Shown: positions 38,144 through 48,172, counted from the first letter of the stretch. The stretch: DNA of 64,000 nt from an uncultured Pseudomonadota bacterium (GCA_945952465.1 CAMFIB010000003.1:1-64000), one strand, 5' to 3'. Notes: generated from the sequence alone by a model not told the origin. Program-made: numbers and translations.

Positions 38144-38787
38144 GCGGCATCTCCTGGAGCGGGGATCACGCCGTGCTGCCGCAAGAGATCGCCAATCAGC
38201 TCGAGACGCAACAAAGGGTTCTCAAGTGCCATCAGGTTCTGCTTGATGGCCGGCGCCACTGGCAAAAGCTCGGCCCACCGATTGGCCACCCAGCCGCTGT
38301 CACCCCATGCCGGATCTGTGAGGCCGTGCGGGTAACTCGTCCGTTCTTCTTCGCGCATGGTCCCACGCAAACGATCGAGAGCAGTTGCAACGTACATCAG
38401 GTGTTCAGGAATCGCCACAACAAGGTCCGACGGCACATGTTCAATTGCTGCTGACCAGAGCCCGAACCGTTGTTGTGTTTGAGACAAAACACGAAACCGC
38501 TGCGTACCCTTGCAGCGAACAGCCATGAGGCCAGGACGCGGATGGGTAATGGTTTCGATGCTTGCAAGGGTTCCCACACTCTCGAATAACTCGATTTGGC
38601 CAGGTTGGCGGACTTCCGAGCCTGAGTTGAGTTTTACGACGCCGAAGGGTGTGCCATCACGCTGGCATCGAGCGATGAGGTCCAGATAACGGACCTCGAA
38701 GATCTGCAGCGGCAGCATACCGCCAGGAAACAGCACCGTGTTCAGTGGAAAGAGTGGCAGCGTCCGCAGGGATGATGACTCGGTCAT
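38140..38787 (-). CDS. LON N-terminal substrate-binding domain protein
   Basis: 215-aa protein consisting only of the Lon peptidase N-terminal (LAN) domain: LRTLPLFPLNTVLFPGGMLP, LQIFEVRYLDLIARC, and PGLMAVRCKGTQRFRVLS. It lacks the AAA+ and protease domains of Lon, like YcfN/YeaP-type stand-alone proteins common in proteobacteria. Function is unknown. Probably co-transcribed with capD (ATGA overlap), although functionally unrelated; divergent from yggT. Confidence 0.88.
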   Translation of the reverse strand: MTESSSLRTLPLFPLNTVLFPGGMLPLQIFEVRYLDLIARCQRDGTPFGVVKLNSGSEVRQPGQIELFESVGTLASIETITHPRPGLMAVRCKGTQRFRVLSQTQQRFGLWSAAIEHVPSDLVVAIPEHLMYVATALDRLRGTMREEERTSYPHGLTDPAWGDSGWVANRWAELLPVAPAIKQNLMALENPLLRLELIGDLLRQHGVIPAPGDAA

Positions 38788-38817
38788 GAGCGTCGTAAAG
38801 CAGCCCGCTATCATCCC

Positions 38818-39405
38818 ATGACCCGCCTTGGTTCTGCCATGCTCTATCAAATCGTCTCCCTGTTGCTCGACGTCGTCATCGGCCTGATCGGTGGCGCCTG
38901 TCTGCTGCGGCTGTACATGCAGTACCAGCGCATCCCGATGTCGCCGCAATCGGGCAATCCGGTCGGCCGCTTCATCTTCCAGCTCACCGACTGGATCGTG
39001 CTGCCGCTGCGCCGCATCGTGCCGGCGGTGGGTCGCCTGGACACGGCCAGTCTGCTGGCGGTGTATCTGCTGGAGGTGGCCCAGTGGGGCCTGCTGTGGC
39101 TGCTCACCGGCGGCCTGCGCAACCCGGTGGCGCTGTTCGTGATCGCCTTCTTCGGCGTGTTGCGGCTGGCCATTTCGCTGGCGACCGGGCTGTTGATCGT
39201 CCACGTGGTGGTGTCGTGGGTGCAGGCGCATTCGCCGCTGGCCGAACTGGTCGACCGCCTGTGCGACCCGATGTTGCGGCCGGTGCGTCGCCATGTGCCG
39301 CCGATCGGCGGCATCGATCTGTCGGCCCTGGTGGTGCTGCTGGCGCTGCAAGTCGGCGCCATTGTCCTCACGAACCTGCAAGCCACGGCGCTGCAGGCGC
39401 TGTGA
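38818..39405 (+). CDS. yggT: YggT family membrane protein
   Basis: 195-aa integral membrane protein with two YggT repeats. Each is a hydrophobic hairpin with a conserved loop (RLTDWIVLPLRRIVPAVG-like in the first, VDRLCDPMLRPVRRHVPPIG in the second). Four to six membrane segments are visible. Family members are linked to osmotic-stress tolerance and cell-envelope organisation. The start could be the ATG used here or the one seven codons later (MLYQIVSLLLD). Converges with accD with a 6-nt gap. Confidence 0.9.
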   Translation: MTRLGSAMLYQIVSLLLDVVIGLIGGACLLRLYMQYQRIPMSPQSGNPVGRFIFQLTDWIVLPLRRIVPAVGRLDTASLLAVYLLEVAQWGLLWLLTGGLRNPVALFVIAFFGVLRLAISLATGLLIVHVVVSWVQAHSPLAELVDRLCDPMLRPVRRHVPPIGGIDLSALVVLLALQVGAIVLTNLQATALQAL

Positions 39406-39411
39406 GCTGCG

Positions 39412-40284
39412 TCAATCGATCGCGTCGGCCGGCTGCCGCAGCAGCATGGCCAGCGTCGTGGCCACCGTCTTGCGCAGTTCGCGGCGATCACAGATGAAGT
39501 CGATCGCACCCTTCTGCTGCAGGAACTCGGCGCGCTGGAAGCCCTCTGGCAGCGTGACCCGCACCGTGCTCTCGATGACGCGCGGGCCGGCGAAACCGAT
39601 CAGCGCCTTGGGTTCGGCGATCACCACGTCACCCACGAACGCGAAGCCGGCGCTGACACCGCCCATCGTCGGGTCTGTCAGCACGCTGATGTAGGGCAGC
39701 CCCTTCTTCGCCAGCCGGGTCAATGCGGCGTTGGTCTTGGCCATTTGCATCAGCGACAGCAGGCCTTCCTGCATGCGCGCGCCGCCGGTGGCGGTGAAGC
39801 AGACGAAGGGCACCTTCTGCTCGATCGCGGTTTCGACGCCGCGCACAAAACGCTCGCCGACCACCGAACCCATGCTGCCGCCCATGAAGTCGAATTCGAA
39901 ACAGGCGGCGACCAGGCTGATGCTGTGCACCGCGCCGCCCACCACCACCAGCGCGTCGGTTTCGCCGGTGTTCTCCAGCGCTTCCTTCAGCCGTTCGGGG
40001 TACTTGCGGCTGTCCTTGAACTTGAGCGCGTCGACCGGGATGACCTCCTGGCCGATCTCGTAGCGGCCTTCGGCGTCCAGGAAGGCGTCGAGGCGGGCCC
40101 GTGCGCCGATGCGCAGGTGGTGGCTGCAGCTCGGGCAGACGTTCTGGTTCTGCTCCAAGTCGGTCTTGTACAGCACCGTCTCGCAGCTCGGGCATTTCAC
40201 CCACAGACCCTCGGGGACCGTGCGGCGCTCGGTCGGGTCGGTGTGTTGAATCTTCGGGGGCAGCAGTTTTTCCAGCCAACTCAT
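39412..40284 (-). CDS. accD: Acetyl-CoA carboxylase carboxyltransferase subunit beta
   Basis: 290-aa subunit that works with AccA to carboxylate acetyl-CoA. An N-terminal four-cysteine zinc ribbon (C31, C34, C50, C53; [10 protein letters not shown] and VCPSCSHHL) precedes the crotonase-fold carboxyltransferase ([33 protein letters not shown]). The position directly after trpA is a conserved linkage in proteobacteria. Confidence 0.97.
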   Translation of the reverse strand: MSWLEKLLPPKIQHTDPTERRTVPEGLWVKCPSCETVLYKTDLEQNQNVCPSCSHHLRIGARARLDAFLDAEGRYEIGQEVIPVDALKFKDSRKYPERLKEALENTGETDALVVVGGAVHSISLVAACFEFDFMGGSMGSVVGERFVRGVETAIEQKVPFVCFTATGGARMQEGLLSLMQMAKTNAALTRLAKKGLPYISVLTDPTMGGVSAGFAFVGDVVIAEPKALIGFAGPRVIESTVRVTLPEGFQRAEFLQQKGAIDFICDRRELRKTVATTLAMLLRQPADAID

Positions 40285-40315
40285 CGCGGGTCCTTGTTCT
40301 TGGTGCCGTGTGGCA

Positions 40316-41125
40316 TTATGAATCGAGCGCCGTGCGGATGTTCCGCAGGAATTCGGCGGCCACCGGGGCCACGCGCTCGCGCGGCTGGTCACCCAGCAGC
40401 TGGATGATGCGGCTGCCAATGACCACCGCGTCGGCCACTGCGCCGATCGCCTGTGCCGTGGCCGCGTCGCGGATGCCGAAGCCCACGCCCAGCGGCAAAC
40501 TCACATGCTGGCGAATGCGCGGCAGCATAGCGGCCACCGCGTCAACATCGAGGTTGCCGGCGCCGGTCACGCCTTTCAGCGAGACGTAATAGACGTAGCC
40601 GCTCGCCACCTTCTGGATCTGCTGCATGCGCCGCTCGGTGCTGGTGGGTGCCAGCAAAAAGATCAGGTCCAGGCCGGCGGCACGCAGCTTCGCGCTGAAG
40701 TCTTCGCACTCCTCCGGCGGGTAGTCGACGATCAGCACACCGTCCACACCGGCCGCCGCGGCGTCGCGAATGAAGGCACCCGCGCCGTGCTTGATGTCGT
40801 AGCGCTCGACCGGGTTGGCGTAGCCCATCAGCACCACCGGCGTGGCGTTATTGGTGCGGCGGAAGTCGCGCACCATGCCCAGCACCTGGGCCAGACCCAC
40901 GCCGAGCGCCAGCGCGCGTTCGCCGGCCTGCTGGATGACCGGGCCGTCGGCGCTCGGGTCGGAGAAGGGCACGCCGAGCTCGATGATGTCGGCGCCGGCC
41001 TCGGCCATTGCCAGCATCAGCTCGGGCGTCACATCGGCCTGCGGGAAGCCGGCCGTCACATAAGGAATCAGCGCGGTGCGGCCGTCCGCCTTCAGGCGAT
41101 CCAGTGTGGGTGCGATGCGGCTCAT
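40316..41125 (-). CDS. trpA: Tryptophan synthase alpha subunit
   Basis: Cleaves indole-3-glycerol phosphate and passes indole to TrpB. 269-aa TIM barrel. Catalytic Glu in [20 protein letters not shown] and Asp in [13 protein letters not shown]; phosphate-binding [12 protein letters not shown]. Its ATG overlaps the trpB stop (ATGA). Confidence 0.97.
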   Translation of the reverse strand: MSRIAPTLDRLKADGRTALIPYVTAGFPQADVTPELMLAMAEAGADIIELGVPFSDPSADGPVIQQAGERALALGVGLAQVLGMVRDFRRTNNATPVVLMGYANPVERYDIKHGAGAFIRDAAAAGVDGVLIVDYPPEECEDFSAKLRAAGLDLIFLLAPTSTERRMQQIQKVASGYVYYVSLKGVTGAGNLDVDAVAAMLPRIRQHVSLPLGVGFGIRDAATAQAIGAVADAVVIGSRIIQLLGDQPRERVAPVAAEFLRNIRTALDS

Positions 41126-42390
41126 AGCGGGCCTTTCATGGCCACGTCGCCACCTTTGATGGCTTGCCCCCGGCAGCTCGGCCGGCAGTAGAAATCAGCG
41201 CCGCTCAGGTCGGCCACGGTGCCGATGTCCTTGTCGCCGCGGCCAGACAGGTTGACCAAAATGACCTGTTCCGGCGACATCGTCTTCGCCAGCTTCAGCG
41301 CATGGGCCACCGCGTGGCTGGATTCCAGCGCGGGGATGATGCCTTCGGTGCGGCACAGGTAGTGAAAGGCTTCGAGTGCCTCGCGGTCGGTGATGCCCAC
41401 GTATTCCGCGCGGCCGATGTCTTTCAGAAACGCATGCTCGGGGCCCACGCCGGGGTAGTCGAGCCCGGCGCTGATGCTGTGCGTCTCGGTGACCTGGCCG
41501 TCTTCGTTCTGCAGCACGTAGGTGCGGTTGCCGTGCAGCACGCCCGGCAGGCCGCGTTGCAGCGAGGCCGAATGTTTGCCGCTGTCCATGCCTTCGCCGG
41601 CCGCCTCCACGCCGATCAACCGGGTCTTCTCGTGGCCGATGTAGGGGTAGAAGATGCCCATCGCGTTGCTGCCGCCGCCCACGCAGGCGATCACCGCGTC
41701 GGGCTGTCTGCCGCCGGTCAGGGTGGGCAGTTGCTTCAGGCATTCCTCGCCGATCACGCTCTGGAAATCGCGCACCATCATTGGGTAGGGGTGCGGGCCG
41801 GCCACGGTGCCGATGATGTAGAAGGTGTTGTCCACATTCGCGACCCAGTCGCGCATCGCTTCGTTCAGCGCGTCTTTCAGCGTTTTGCTGCCACTCTCGA
41901 CCGGCACCACGGTCGCGCCCAGCAGCTTCATGCGGTAGACGTTGGGGCTTTGCCGCTTCACGTCTTCGCTGCCCATGTAGACCACGCATTCCAGGCCGTA
42001 GCGTGCGCAGATGGTGGCGGTGGCCACACCGTGCTGGCCGGCACCGGTTTCGGCAATCACGCGTGGTTTGCCCATGCGCTTGGCCAGCATCGCCTGGCCG
42101 ATCACGTTGTTGATCTTGTGGGCGCCGGTGTGGTTCAGGTCTTCGCGCTTCAGGTAGATCTGCGCGCCGCCCTGTTCGCGGCTGGCCCGCACCGCGTGGT
42201 AGACCGGCGACGGCCGCCCGACGAAATGCGCCAGCTCGTACTCGAACTCGCGGCGGAACTCGGGGTCGTGCTGGTACTGGGCGTAGGCCGCGCGCAGCTC
42301 GTTGATCGCGTGGGTCAGCGTCTCGCTGATGAAGCTCCCGCCGTAGATGCCGAAATGGCCGGCGGGATCGGGTTGCTGGTAGTTCACCAT
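41122..42390 (-). CDS. trpB: Tryptophan synthase beta subunit
   Basis: PLP enzyme joining indole and serine to make tryptophan. 422 aa from the ATG before [19 protein letters not shown], the usual family start. An in-frame ATG 23 codons upstream would overlap trpF by 31 nt and gives a non-conserved extension. PLP-binding Lys is in HTGAHKINN; the glycine-rich phosphate loop is VGGGSNAMG; monovalent-cation and allosteric segments are intact. Confidence 0.96.
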   Translation of the reverse strand: MVNYQQPDPAGHFGIYGGSFISETLTHAINELRAAYAQYQHDPEFRREFEYELAHFVGRPSPVYHAVRASREQGGAQIYLKREDLNHTGAHKINNVIGQAMLAKRMGKPRVIAETGAGQHGVATATICARYGLECVVYMGSEDVKRQSPNVYRMKLLGATVVPVESGSKTLKDALNEAMRDWVANVDNTFYIIGTVAGPHPYPMMVRDFQSVIGEECLKQLPTLTGGRQPDAVIACVGGGSNAMGIFYPYIGHEKTRLIGVEAAGEGMDSGKHSASLQRGLPGVLHGNRTYVLQNEDGQVTETHSISAGLDYPGVGPEHAFLKDIGRAEYVGITDREALEAFHYLCRTEGIIPALESSHAVAHALKLAKTMSPEQVILVNLSGRGDKDIGTVADLSGADFYCRPSCRGQAIKGGDVAMKGPL

Positions 42391-42428
42391 CGCTGCCTGT
42401 CCTTGGGTGGCACAGGCGCTGGGTGTGT

Positions 42429-43169
42429 TCAGGCCTGTTCCGGTGTTGGTGGGCTCCATTGCCGGTCTGCGGCCCGGACGGCCGCGACGAAGCGGTGGAT
42501 CTTGTCGGCGTCCTTGATGCCCTTGCTGGCCTCGACGCCCGAACTCACGTCAACCGCCAGCGACCGGCAACGCGGCCGCAGCAGGGCGATCCCGTCGCCC
42601 ACGTTTGCAGGTGTGAGTCCACCACTCAAGACGAGGTGAGCATCGACGTTTGCTGGAAGCCGTGACCATTCGAATGTCTTGCCGCCGCCGCCGTACCCGT
42701 CGACGTGCGCGTCGAGCAGGATGGCCTGGGCCTGGGAGTAGTCGTTGGCGTATTTTACGAGGTCGAAAGGCGGTGCTTCCGGCCCCAGCGGGATGCGCGC
42801 GGCGCGCAGAAAGCGGCGGCGCCCGTTGTCGGTGGCCGCCAGGCAGTCGGCAGGCGTCTCATCACCATGAAATTGCACGGTAGTCAGCGGCAATGCTGAA
42901 TAGTATGCTGCGAATTTTGTAGCGTCCTCGTTCACCACGAGGATCACCGGCGTGACGAAAGGCGGCAGCCGGCGTGCCAATTCTGCGGCCCGCTCGATGC
43001 TCACGCAGCGCGGGCTCTTGGGGTACAGCACGAAACCCACCGCGTCGGTACCGGCAGCCACGGCTGCATCCACGTCTTCTTCCCGGGTCAGGCCGCAGAT
43101 CTTGATGCGGGTGCGCGGCGGCACCGGCGCACCGGTGCCGGGCGTGGCGATGTCGTCCAGCAGGCTCAT
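42429..43169 (-). CDS. trpF: Phosphoribosylanthranilate isomerase
   Basis: 246-aa TIM barrel that isomerises N-(5'-phosphoribosyl)anthranilate. Catalytic Cys in [13 protein letters not shown] and Asp in [19 protein letters not shown]; the phosphate loop is SGGLTPANV. The ATG overlaps the truA stop and is preferred to an in-frame TTG. About 60 nt in the middle of the gene (42868-42927) are AT-rich, use codons rare elsewhere here, and match the dispersed repeat; the segment encodes [18 protein letters not shown] without breaking the frame. Confidence 0.95.
   Translation of the reverse strand: MSLLDDIATPGTGAPVPPRTRIKICGLTREEDVDAAVAAGTDAVGFVLYPKSPRCVSIERAAELARRLPPFVTPVILVVNEDATKFAAYYSALPLTTVQFHGDETPADCLAATDNGRRRFLRAARIPLGPEAPPFDLVKYANDYSQAQAILLDAHVDGYGGGGKTFEWSRLPANVDAHLVLSGGLTPANVGDGIALLRPRCRSLAVDVSSGVEASKGIKDADKIHRFVAAVRAADRQWSPPTPEQA
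42868..42927 (-). repeat. Dispersed AT-rich repeat, copy 4 (internal to trpF)
   Basis: On the minus strand: GCTACAAAATTCGCAGCATA, then TTCAGCATTGCCGCTGACTA. It aligns without gaps to the copy before nagZ over about 57 nt. It lies wholly inside a coding region and keeps the frame. Confidence 0.5.
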
Positions 43170-43966
43170 GGCAGCCAATCATACGCAGGCACCTGCGTTG
43201 GCAGGCCCCAGGCCTTGTCGTAGACGGGGCCGAGGAAGTACAGGCCGTCGGGCGCGAAGGTGGGGGCGGCGGCGTCGCGGCTGCGGGCGGCGATCACCTG
43301 CTGCAGCCATTCCGGCCGTTCGTGGCCGTGGCCCACCCGCACCAGGCAGCCCATGATGTTGCGGATCATGTGGTGCAAAAAGGCGTTGGCCTCGAACTCG
43401 AAGCGCCAGTAGCGGCCGTTGCCGCGCACCGCGTCCCGCACCGACACGTCGGCGCGGGTGAGCGTCTTCACCGGCGTCGGCGCCTGGCAGGCCGCCGCGC
43501 GGAACGAGGTGAAGTCGTGTTCGCCCAACAGGTGCTGCGCAGCCGAGCGCATCGCTTCGCCGTCGAGCGGGCGGAACACCCAGCCGACCTGGCCGGCCTC
43601 CACGCTGGGCCGCACCGGCGATTCGAGCAGCACATAGGCGTAGCGCCGGGCGGTGGCGCTGGCGCGGGCGTGGAAGTCGTCCGGCACCGCGCGGGCCCAC
43701 TGCACGGCAATGCCGGGCGGCAGGAAAGTGTTGGTGCCCCGCACCCAGGCGTTGTGGCTGCGTTCGCGGGTGGTGTCGAAGTGCACCACCTGCATCAGGC
43801 CGTGCACGCCGGCGTCGGTGCGGCCGGCCGGCAGGGTGGACAGCCGCTCCACCGCAAAGCGCTCCAGCGCGTCTTCGAGGTGGTCTTGAACGGTGTTGCG
43901 GTGCGGCTGGCTCTGCCAGCCGCTGTAGCCGGTACCGCGGTAGCTGATGCCGAGGGCGACGCGCAC
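43166..43966 (-). CDS. truA: tRNA pseudouridine(38-40) synthase TruA
   Basis: 266 aa. Catalytic Asp in PAGRTDAGVHGLMQV. The start MRVALGISYRGTGYSGWQSQ is typical; ARRYAYVLL and NAFLHHMIRNIMG are further family blocks. Lies between fimV and trpF in the common fimV-truA-trpF order of Burkholderiales. Confidence 0.96.
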   Translation of the reverse strand: MRVALGISYRGTGYSGWQSQPHRNTVQDHLEDALERFAVERLSTLPAGRTDAGVHGLMQVVHFDTTRERSHNAWVRGTNTFLPPGIAVQWARAVPDDFHARASATARRYAYVLLESPVRPSVEAGQVGWVFRPLDGEAMRSAAQHLLGEHDFTSFRAAACQAPTPVKTLTRADVSVRDAVRGNGRYWRFEFEANAFLHHMIRNIMGCLVRVGHGHERPEWLQQVIAARSRDAAAPTFAPDGLYFLGPVYDKAWGLPTQVPAYDWLP

Positions 43967-43985
43967 GCTGGGGGCGGGCGGTGCT

Positions 43986-46631
43986 TCAGTGGCGCAGTTC
44001 GGCCAGCATCTGCTGGGCGCGCGCCTTCACCGGGCCGGAGGCCTGCGGCAGCACCTCTTCCACCAGGGCGCGTGCGCCGTCGCGGTCGCCAATCGCGAGG
44101 AATTCAACGGCCAGTTCCAGCTTCACTTCCAGCGGGCCGCTCGGCGCGGCATGCGGCGCGCCAAGGGTGCCAGGGGCCTCTTCAGACTTGCCGTTGACGG
44201 GCGCCAGCGACAGCGAGCCAAGATCGAACTCGATCGGGGCTTCGTCCTTCTTTGCGGCCGTCTTGGTTGGCGACGGGGTGTGGCTGGGCAGATCAGGAAG
44301 CTGGCCAGAAGTTTCGGTACTGCGCGTGCTGGTGGTGCTTGCCGCCACGGCCTTCTCCGCCGCCGCTGCCGGTTGCAAGGGGGCAGGGCTGGGGCTGACG
44401 GCGGGTGGCGCAGCAGGGGCCTTTTCGCCGTGGTACAGCGTGTTGAAGGGGCTCAGCTCATTGCCCAGCGCGCGGATCCGCGCCCACTCGCTGCCTTGTC
44501 CCTTGGTCAGTTGGAAGACTTGCGAGGCGACTTGATCGAAGGCCTTGGCATCTCGTCTGCGGCCATAGATTTCGGCCAGCTTCAGGTACACCGTTGTGCG
44601 TGCGGGCGTGCGCTGCACCGCTTCCTTCAGGATCTCTTCGGCTTGCTGGTCTCGGCCATAGGCGAGGTACACGTCGGCCTCTTCGACCGGGTCGACATCG
44701 CCCGTTGCGTCGAGCTGGCTCGGCGAATAGCCCATGGACGACACAGCGTCCTTGCCGCTGCTGCGCTCGCCGTCAAGGCGAGAGGTGCCGCCCGCATGGC
44801 TGTCGGCGAAGGAGAACGTGGAATGCGGCGGCTGCCGGCGCTGGCGCAACTGCATGAGGCCCAGCACCGCCAGCAAGGCCAGCAGCAGGCCACCGATCGG
44901 CAGCATCGGGGAGTCCCACAGGCCCTCAAGAAAATGGGTGCCGTCTTCCGGCGTGGCCGGTGGGGGCGTGGCTGCGGGTTTGGATGCGCCCGACACGGCG
45001 GCAGCCACCGGCAGACCGGCCTTGGCGGCGCTGGCGCCGGTGCTGCTGCCAGCCGGGGCGGAGGCGCCCGCCTTGAGCTGGTTCAATTCGTCCAGGTTGC
45101 GTGACAGCTCGGCCACGCGGGCCGACGTGCTTTGCGCCTGCTTGTCGGCCGCGATCTTGTCCTCGGCCGCTCCCTTGCTGCTGGCGCCGCCGCCCTTCGA
45201 CAGGGTGAGCTTGTCCGGCGATGCCGCAGCGGGCTTTGCCGAGTCGTCAACCTGGGCCTGAACCTTGCCCTTGGCCTCGCGCGACGCGCGGTCGACGCGG
45301 GCGGCCGACGCACTTTCGGCGGCCCGGCGGCGGTAGTCGTTGAAGTTGCGGCTTTGCGCCACGACGATGCGGGAAGCCTCCTGCGGCGACACCGAGGCCA
45401 CCTCGCTTTCGCTCGGCAGTTCCAACACCCAGCCGTCGCGCAGCCGGTTCGGGTTGCCGCCGATGAAAGCGTCGGGGTTGCGGCGCAGCAGCGCCGCCAG
45501 CATTTGGTCGAGCGAGACGTTCACCGGCTTGTTCGCGGCGGCAAGGCTCACCGCCGTGTCTCCCGGCTGAACGGCCAGGCGTGAATTGCTGGCGTCGGGA
45601 TGGGCGGCGAGCTCAGGAATATCCGGCCGCGCCGAAGACACGCTGGCGCCAGCAGACGGCGCCGTTGGCGTGCCTCGCACCACGCCGCCTTGGGCGGCTT
45701 GGGCATAGGCCCGCGCGGCAAGCTCGCTGGTGGCGCGCTGGGCTGCTTCCAATTGCGCCGGCGAAAGCAGCGAGCGGCCGCTGCCACCGGTGGGCGGGAA
45801 GTAGCTCGGCGTACCCCGCACCACGCCACCTTTCGCCGCCTGTGCCTGCGCCTGCATGGCCAGTTCGCTGGTGGCCTGGCGAGCGGCTTCCTGTTGGGCT
45901 GGAGACAGCAGCGAGCGGCCGCTGCCCAGAACGATGGAAGAGGTGCTGGGCGGTGTCTTGGCAGAGGCCTGCGCGGCAAGATCGGCCGTGGCGCGGCGCG
46001 CTTCTTTCAGCTTCACGGGCGGCAACTTTGTACGGCCGATGCCCGCGGGTGGGGGTGAATAGATTGGCGCAGGTGCGTTGAGCGCCAACGCGCTGCCATT
46101 GCTGTCGGCGGTCGATCGCGGCGCGGCCACTGGGGCCGCCGGGGTGTCGGTGGGCTGGGCGGCGGCGCGTGGGAGTTCCGGTGGATCGAGCAGCACCGTG
46201 TAGTCGCGCACCAGGCGACCGGTGCTCCAGGTGGCCTCGACGATCAGATCGATGAAGGGGTCGTTGATGACGCGATCGCTGGTGACCTGCAGGATGGCGC
46301 GGCCGTCGAGGGTGACGAGCTTGAACCGCAGCGACCCGAGCGCCGGATTCATCTCGACGCCGGCCGTCTTGTAGGCTCCCGGCGACGCCACGGTGGCGGT
46401 GAGCGAGGAGGCTTCTTCGGGTGTGAGGTCGGGCAGCTCGATCGCCGCCCTCAGCGGTTGGCCGAGCAGCGACTGGACCTTGATCTTCCCCAGCGACACC
46501 GCGTGTGCATCCGGCGTCGGCAGGGCGAGAAAAAGAACTGCGGCGGCCACGGCGCCCATGCGCCAAAAGCCAGTTGCACCCAAGCTAATGGGCGGGGATG
46601 TGGCGAGACCGGCGCGATGATGGGCGTTCAC
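43986..46631 (-). CDS. fimV: FimV-family cell-pole/peptidoglycan-binding protein
   Basis: 881 aa. A signal peptide (about residues 25-44, MGAVAAAVLFLALPTPDAHA) precedes the FimV N-terminal domain (VSLGKIKVQSLLGQPLRAAI). A variable Ala-rich middle contains tandem repeats (197-328). A LysM-like motif follows (SRLAVQPGDTAVSLAAANKP), then a membrane span (SPMLPIGGLLLALLAVLGLM). The acidic cytosolic C-terminus has TPR-like segments (AEEILKEAVQRTPARTTVYL) and ends KARAQQMLAELRH. FimV/TspA proteins organise the cell pole and are needed for type IV pilus assembly. The first possible start is a GTG; an ATG at residue 25 is a good alternative because it lies at the signal peptide. Confidence 0.9.
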   Translation of the reverse strand: MNAHHRAGLATSPPISLGATGFWRMGAVAAAVLFLALPTPDAHAVSLGKIKVQSLLGQPLRAAIELPDLTPEEASSLTATVASPGAYKTAGVEMNPALGSLRFKLVTLDGRAILQVTSDRVINDPFIDLIVEATWSTGRLVRDYTVLLDPPELPRAAAQPTDTPAAPVAAPRSTADSNGSALALNAPAPIYSPPPAGIGRTKLPPVKLKEARRATADLAAQASAKTPPSTSSIVLGSGRSLLSPAQQEAARQATSELAMQAQAQAAKGGVVRGTPSYFPPTGGSGRSLLSPAQLEAAQRATSELAARAYAQAAQGGVVRGTPTAPSAGASVSSARPDIPELAAHPDASNSRLAVQPGDTAVSLAAANKPVNVSLDQMLAALLRRNPDAFIGGNPNRLRDGWVLELPSESEVASVSPQEASRIVVAQSRNFNDYRRRAAESASAARVDRASREAKGKVQAQVDDSAKPAAASPDKLTLSKGGGASSKGAAEDKIAADKQAQSTSARVAELSRNLDELNQLKAGASAPAGSSTGASAAKAGLPVAAAVSGASKPAATPPPATPEDGTHFLEGLWDSPMLPIGGLLLALLAVLGLMQLRQRRQPPHSTFSFADSHAGGTSRLDGERSSGKDAVSSMGYSPSQLDATGDVDPVEEADVYLAYGRDQQAEEILKEAVQRTPARTTVYLKLAEIYGRRRDAKAFDQVASQVFQLTKGQGSEWARIRALGNELSPFNTLYHGEKAPAAPPAVSPSPAPLQPAAAAEKAVAASTTSTRSTETSGQLPDLPSHTPSPTKTAAKKDEAPIEFDLGSLSLAPVNGKSEEAPGTLGAPHAAPSGPLEVKLELAVEFLAIGDRDGARALVEEVLPQASGPVKARAQQMLAELRH
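45648..46043 (-). repeat. Three tandem coding repeats of about 45 residues in fimV
   Basis: Copies 2 and 3 (about residues 237-283 and 284-328) share GRSLLSPAQ-EAA, ATSELA and AQAA-GGVVRGTP. Copy 1 (197-236) is degenerate (KEARRATADLAAQA). Such segments expand and shrink by unequal exchange and probably act as a periplasmic spacer. Confidence 0.8.
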
Positions 46632-46829
46632 AATGGGTACGGCTGCTCAGAAGGCAAAGTGTTGTTTGAACATAACATCAAACGGCCGCGACAGGCAAGC
46701 CGGTAATGCTTTCGGTGTACAGCGCCACCCTGGCTTTCGCCTGCGGCAGGCCCCCCCGTGAAAGCGGCGCCGCAGCCGTGGTGATGTTGCCCAGTCGCAA
46801 CGCGGGGCGCCATGGCCCCGCTTGGCCGG

Positions 46830-47960
46830 TCAGGCGTCCAGCAGGATGCGCAGCATGCGGCGCAGCGGCTCGGCGGCGCCCCACAGCAGCTGGTCGCCAA
46901 TGGTGAACGCGCCCACGTAGTCGTCGCCCATCGCCAGCTTGCGGATGCGGCCCACCGGGATGGTCATGGTGCCCGTCACCGCCACCGGCGTCAGGTCTTT
47001 CAGCGTGGCCTCGCGCGTGTTGGGCACCACCTTCACCCAGGCGTTGTCGGCGGCGATCATCGCTTCGATGTCGGCCACCGGCACGTTCTTTTTCAGCTTG
47101 AAGGTCAGCGCCTGGCTGTGGCAGCGCATCGCGCCCACGCGCACGCAGAAGCCGTCGACCGGGATCGCGGCGGTGCCGAAGCCTTCGCCCTGGCCGAGGA
47201 TCTTGTTGGTTTCGGCCATGCCCTTCCACTCTTCCTTGGACATGCCATTGCCCAGGTCCTTGTCGATCCACGGGATCAGCGAGCCGCCCAGCGGCACGCC
47301 GAAGTTGGCCGTCTCGGCGGCCGACAGGCTGCGCTGCTTCTCGATGACCTGGCGGTCGATCTCGAGGATGGCGCTCTTCGGGTCGTCCAGCAGCGCTCGC
47401 ACCGACGCGTTCAGCGTGCCGTACTGCGTCAGCAGTTCCCGCATGTGTTGGGCGCCGCCGCCGCTGGCGGCCTGGTAGGTCTGGGTGCTCATCCATTCGA
47501 CCAGACCGGCCTTGTACAGCGCGCCCACGCCCATCAGCATGCAGCTCACCGTGCAGTTGCCGCCCACCCAGTTCTTGCCGCCCTTGGCGAGCGCGTTCTT
47601 GATCACCGGCAGGTTGACCGGGTCGAGCACGATGACCGCGTCATCGTTCATGCGCAGCGAAGACGCCGCGTCGATCCAGTGGCCGTTCCATCCAGCGGCG
47701 CGCAGCTTGGGGAAAACTTCGTTGGTGTAGTCGCCGCCCTGCGCGGTGATGACGATGTCGCAGCGCTTCAGCGCGTCGATATCGTGCGCGTCCTTCAGCG
47801 TGGTTTCGTTCTTGGCCTGCGCCGGGGCCTTGCCGCCTGCGTTCGACGTGGAGAAGAAGACCGGCTCGATCAGGTCGAAGTCTTTTTCCGCGACCATCCG
47901 GTCCATCAGCACCGAGCCGACCATGCCGCGCCAGCCGACCAACCCTACCAACTTGCTCAT
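46830..47960 (-). CDS. asd: Aspartate-semialdehyde dehydrogenase
   Basis: Second step of the aspartate pathway to lysine, threonine, isoleucine, methionine and diaminopimelate. 376 aa. NADP motif [15 protein letters not shown]; nucleophile Cys136 in [12 protein letters not shown]; substrate-binding [17 protein letters not shown]. Transcription appears to come from 48.18 kb through a leader with a threonine-rich peptide. A Shine-Dalgarno GAGAGGGG precedes the ATG. A 7-bp GC hairpin without a T-run follows the stop codon (46802-46821). Confidence 0.97.
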   Translation of the reverse strand: MSKLVGLVGWRGMVGSVLMDRMVAEKDFDLIEPVFFSTSNAGGKAPAQAKNETTLKDAHDIDALKRCDIVITAQGGDYTNEVFPKLRAAGWNGHWIDAASSLRMNDDAVIVLDPVNLPVIKNALAKGGKNWVGGNCTVSCMLMGVGALYKAGLVEWMSTQTYQAASGGGAQHMRELLTQYGTLNASVRALLDDPKSAILEIDRQVIEKQRSLSAAETANFGVPLGGSLIPWIDKDLGNGMSKEEWKGMAETNKILGQGEGFGTAAIPVDGFCVRVGAMRCHSQALTFKLKKNVPVADIEAMIAADNAWVKVVPNTREATLKDLTPVAVTGTMTIPVGRIRKLAMGDDYVGAFTIGDQLLWGAAEPLRRMLRILLDA

Positions 47961-47980
47961 TTTGAAACCCCTCTCAAGTT

Positions 47981-48057
47981 AAAAAAACAGTCCATGACCT
48001 GAACCGCTCACTTGCCCCGGCTCGTCTGGCCGGAAGGGGCGCACGACGAACCGGGGC
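47981..48057 (-). promoter_or_regulatory. Putative attenuator RNA between the leader peptide and asd
   Basis: RNA read on the minus strand. A 13-bp hairpin with one G-U pair has arms 48057-48045 (GCCCCGGTTCGTC) and 48026-48014 (GACGAGCCGGGGC) and an 18-nt loop. Its 5' arm overlaps GTCGTG (48047-48042), which is perfectly complementary to CACGAC within the Thr codons (48083-48078), so the two pairings exclude each other. A U7 run (47987-47981) follows a small bulged stem (CAGGTC/GACTG). The loop's CCCCTT can pair with the asd Shine-Dalgarno GAGGGG. A classical terminator is not strong, so control could be translational. Confidence 0.5.
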
Positions 48058-48061
48058 GAAG

Positions 48062-48166
48062 TCAGCCCGTAATGGTGGTCGTGGTTTTGGTGGTGATCGC
48101 GCGCGCGGCCACGCCTGCCGAGGCGGCAGAAGCGGTGTTCAGGGGGAACGGGCGGGCGGCGAACAT
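48062..48166 (-). CDS. Candidate threonine/isoleucine leader peptide of asd
   Basis: 34 codons. The first 23 are unremarkable; the C-terminus is ITTKTTTTITG then TGA: seven Thr, two Ile and one Lys in the last 11 codons. This is very like the ThrL attenuator peptide of E. coli (TTITTTITITTG), and Thr, Ile and Lys are all products of the pathway that Asd feeds. The ATG lies about 7 nt after a TACAAT -10 box, so the mRNA may start at or next to the AUG (leaderless). No published asd leader peptide in this group is known to me. Confidence 0.65.
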   Translation of the reverse strand: MFAARPFPLNTASAASAGVAARAITTKTTTTITG

Positions 48167-48172
48167 GGTGCG

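Noticed and set aside
46802-46821. 7-bp hairpin after the asd stop as an intrinsic terminator
   Set aside because: The stem GCGGGGC/GCCCCGC is perfect, but no U-tract follows on the asd strand.
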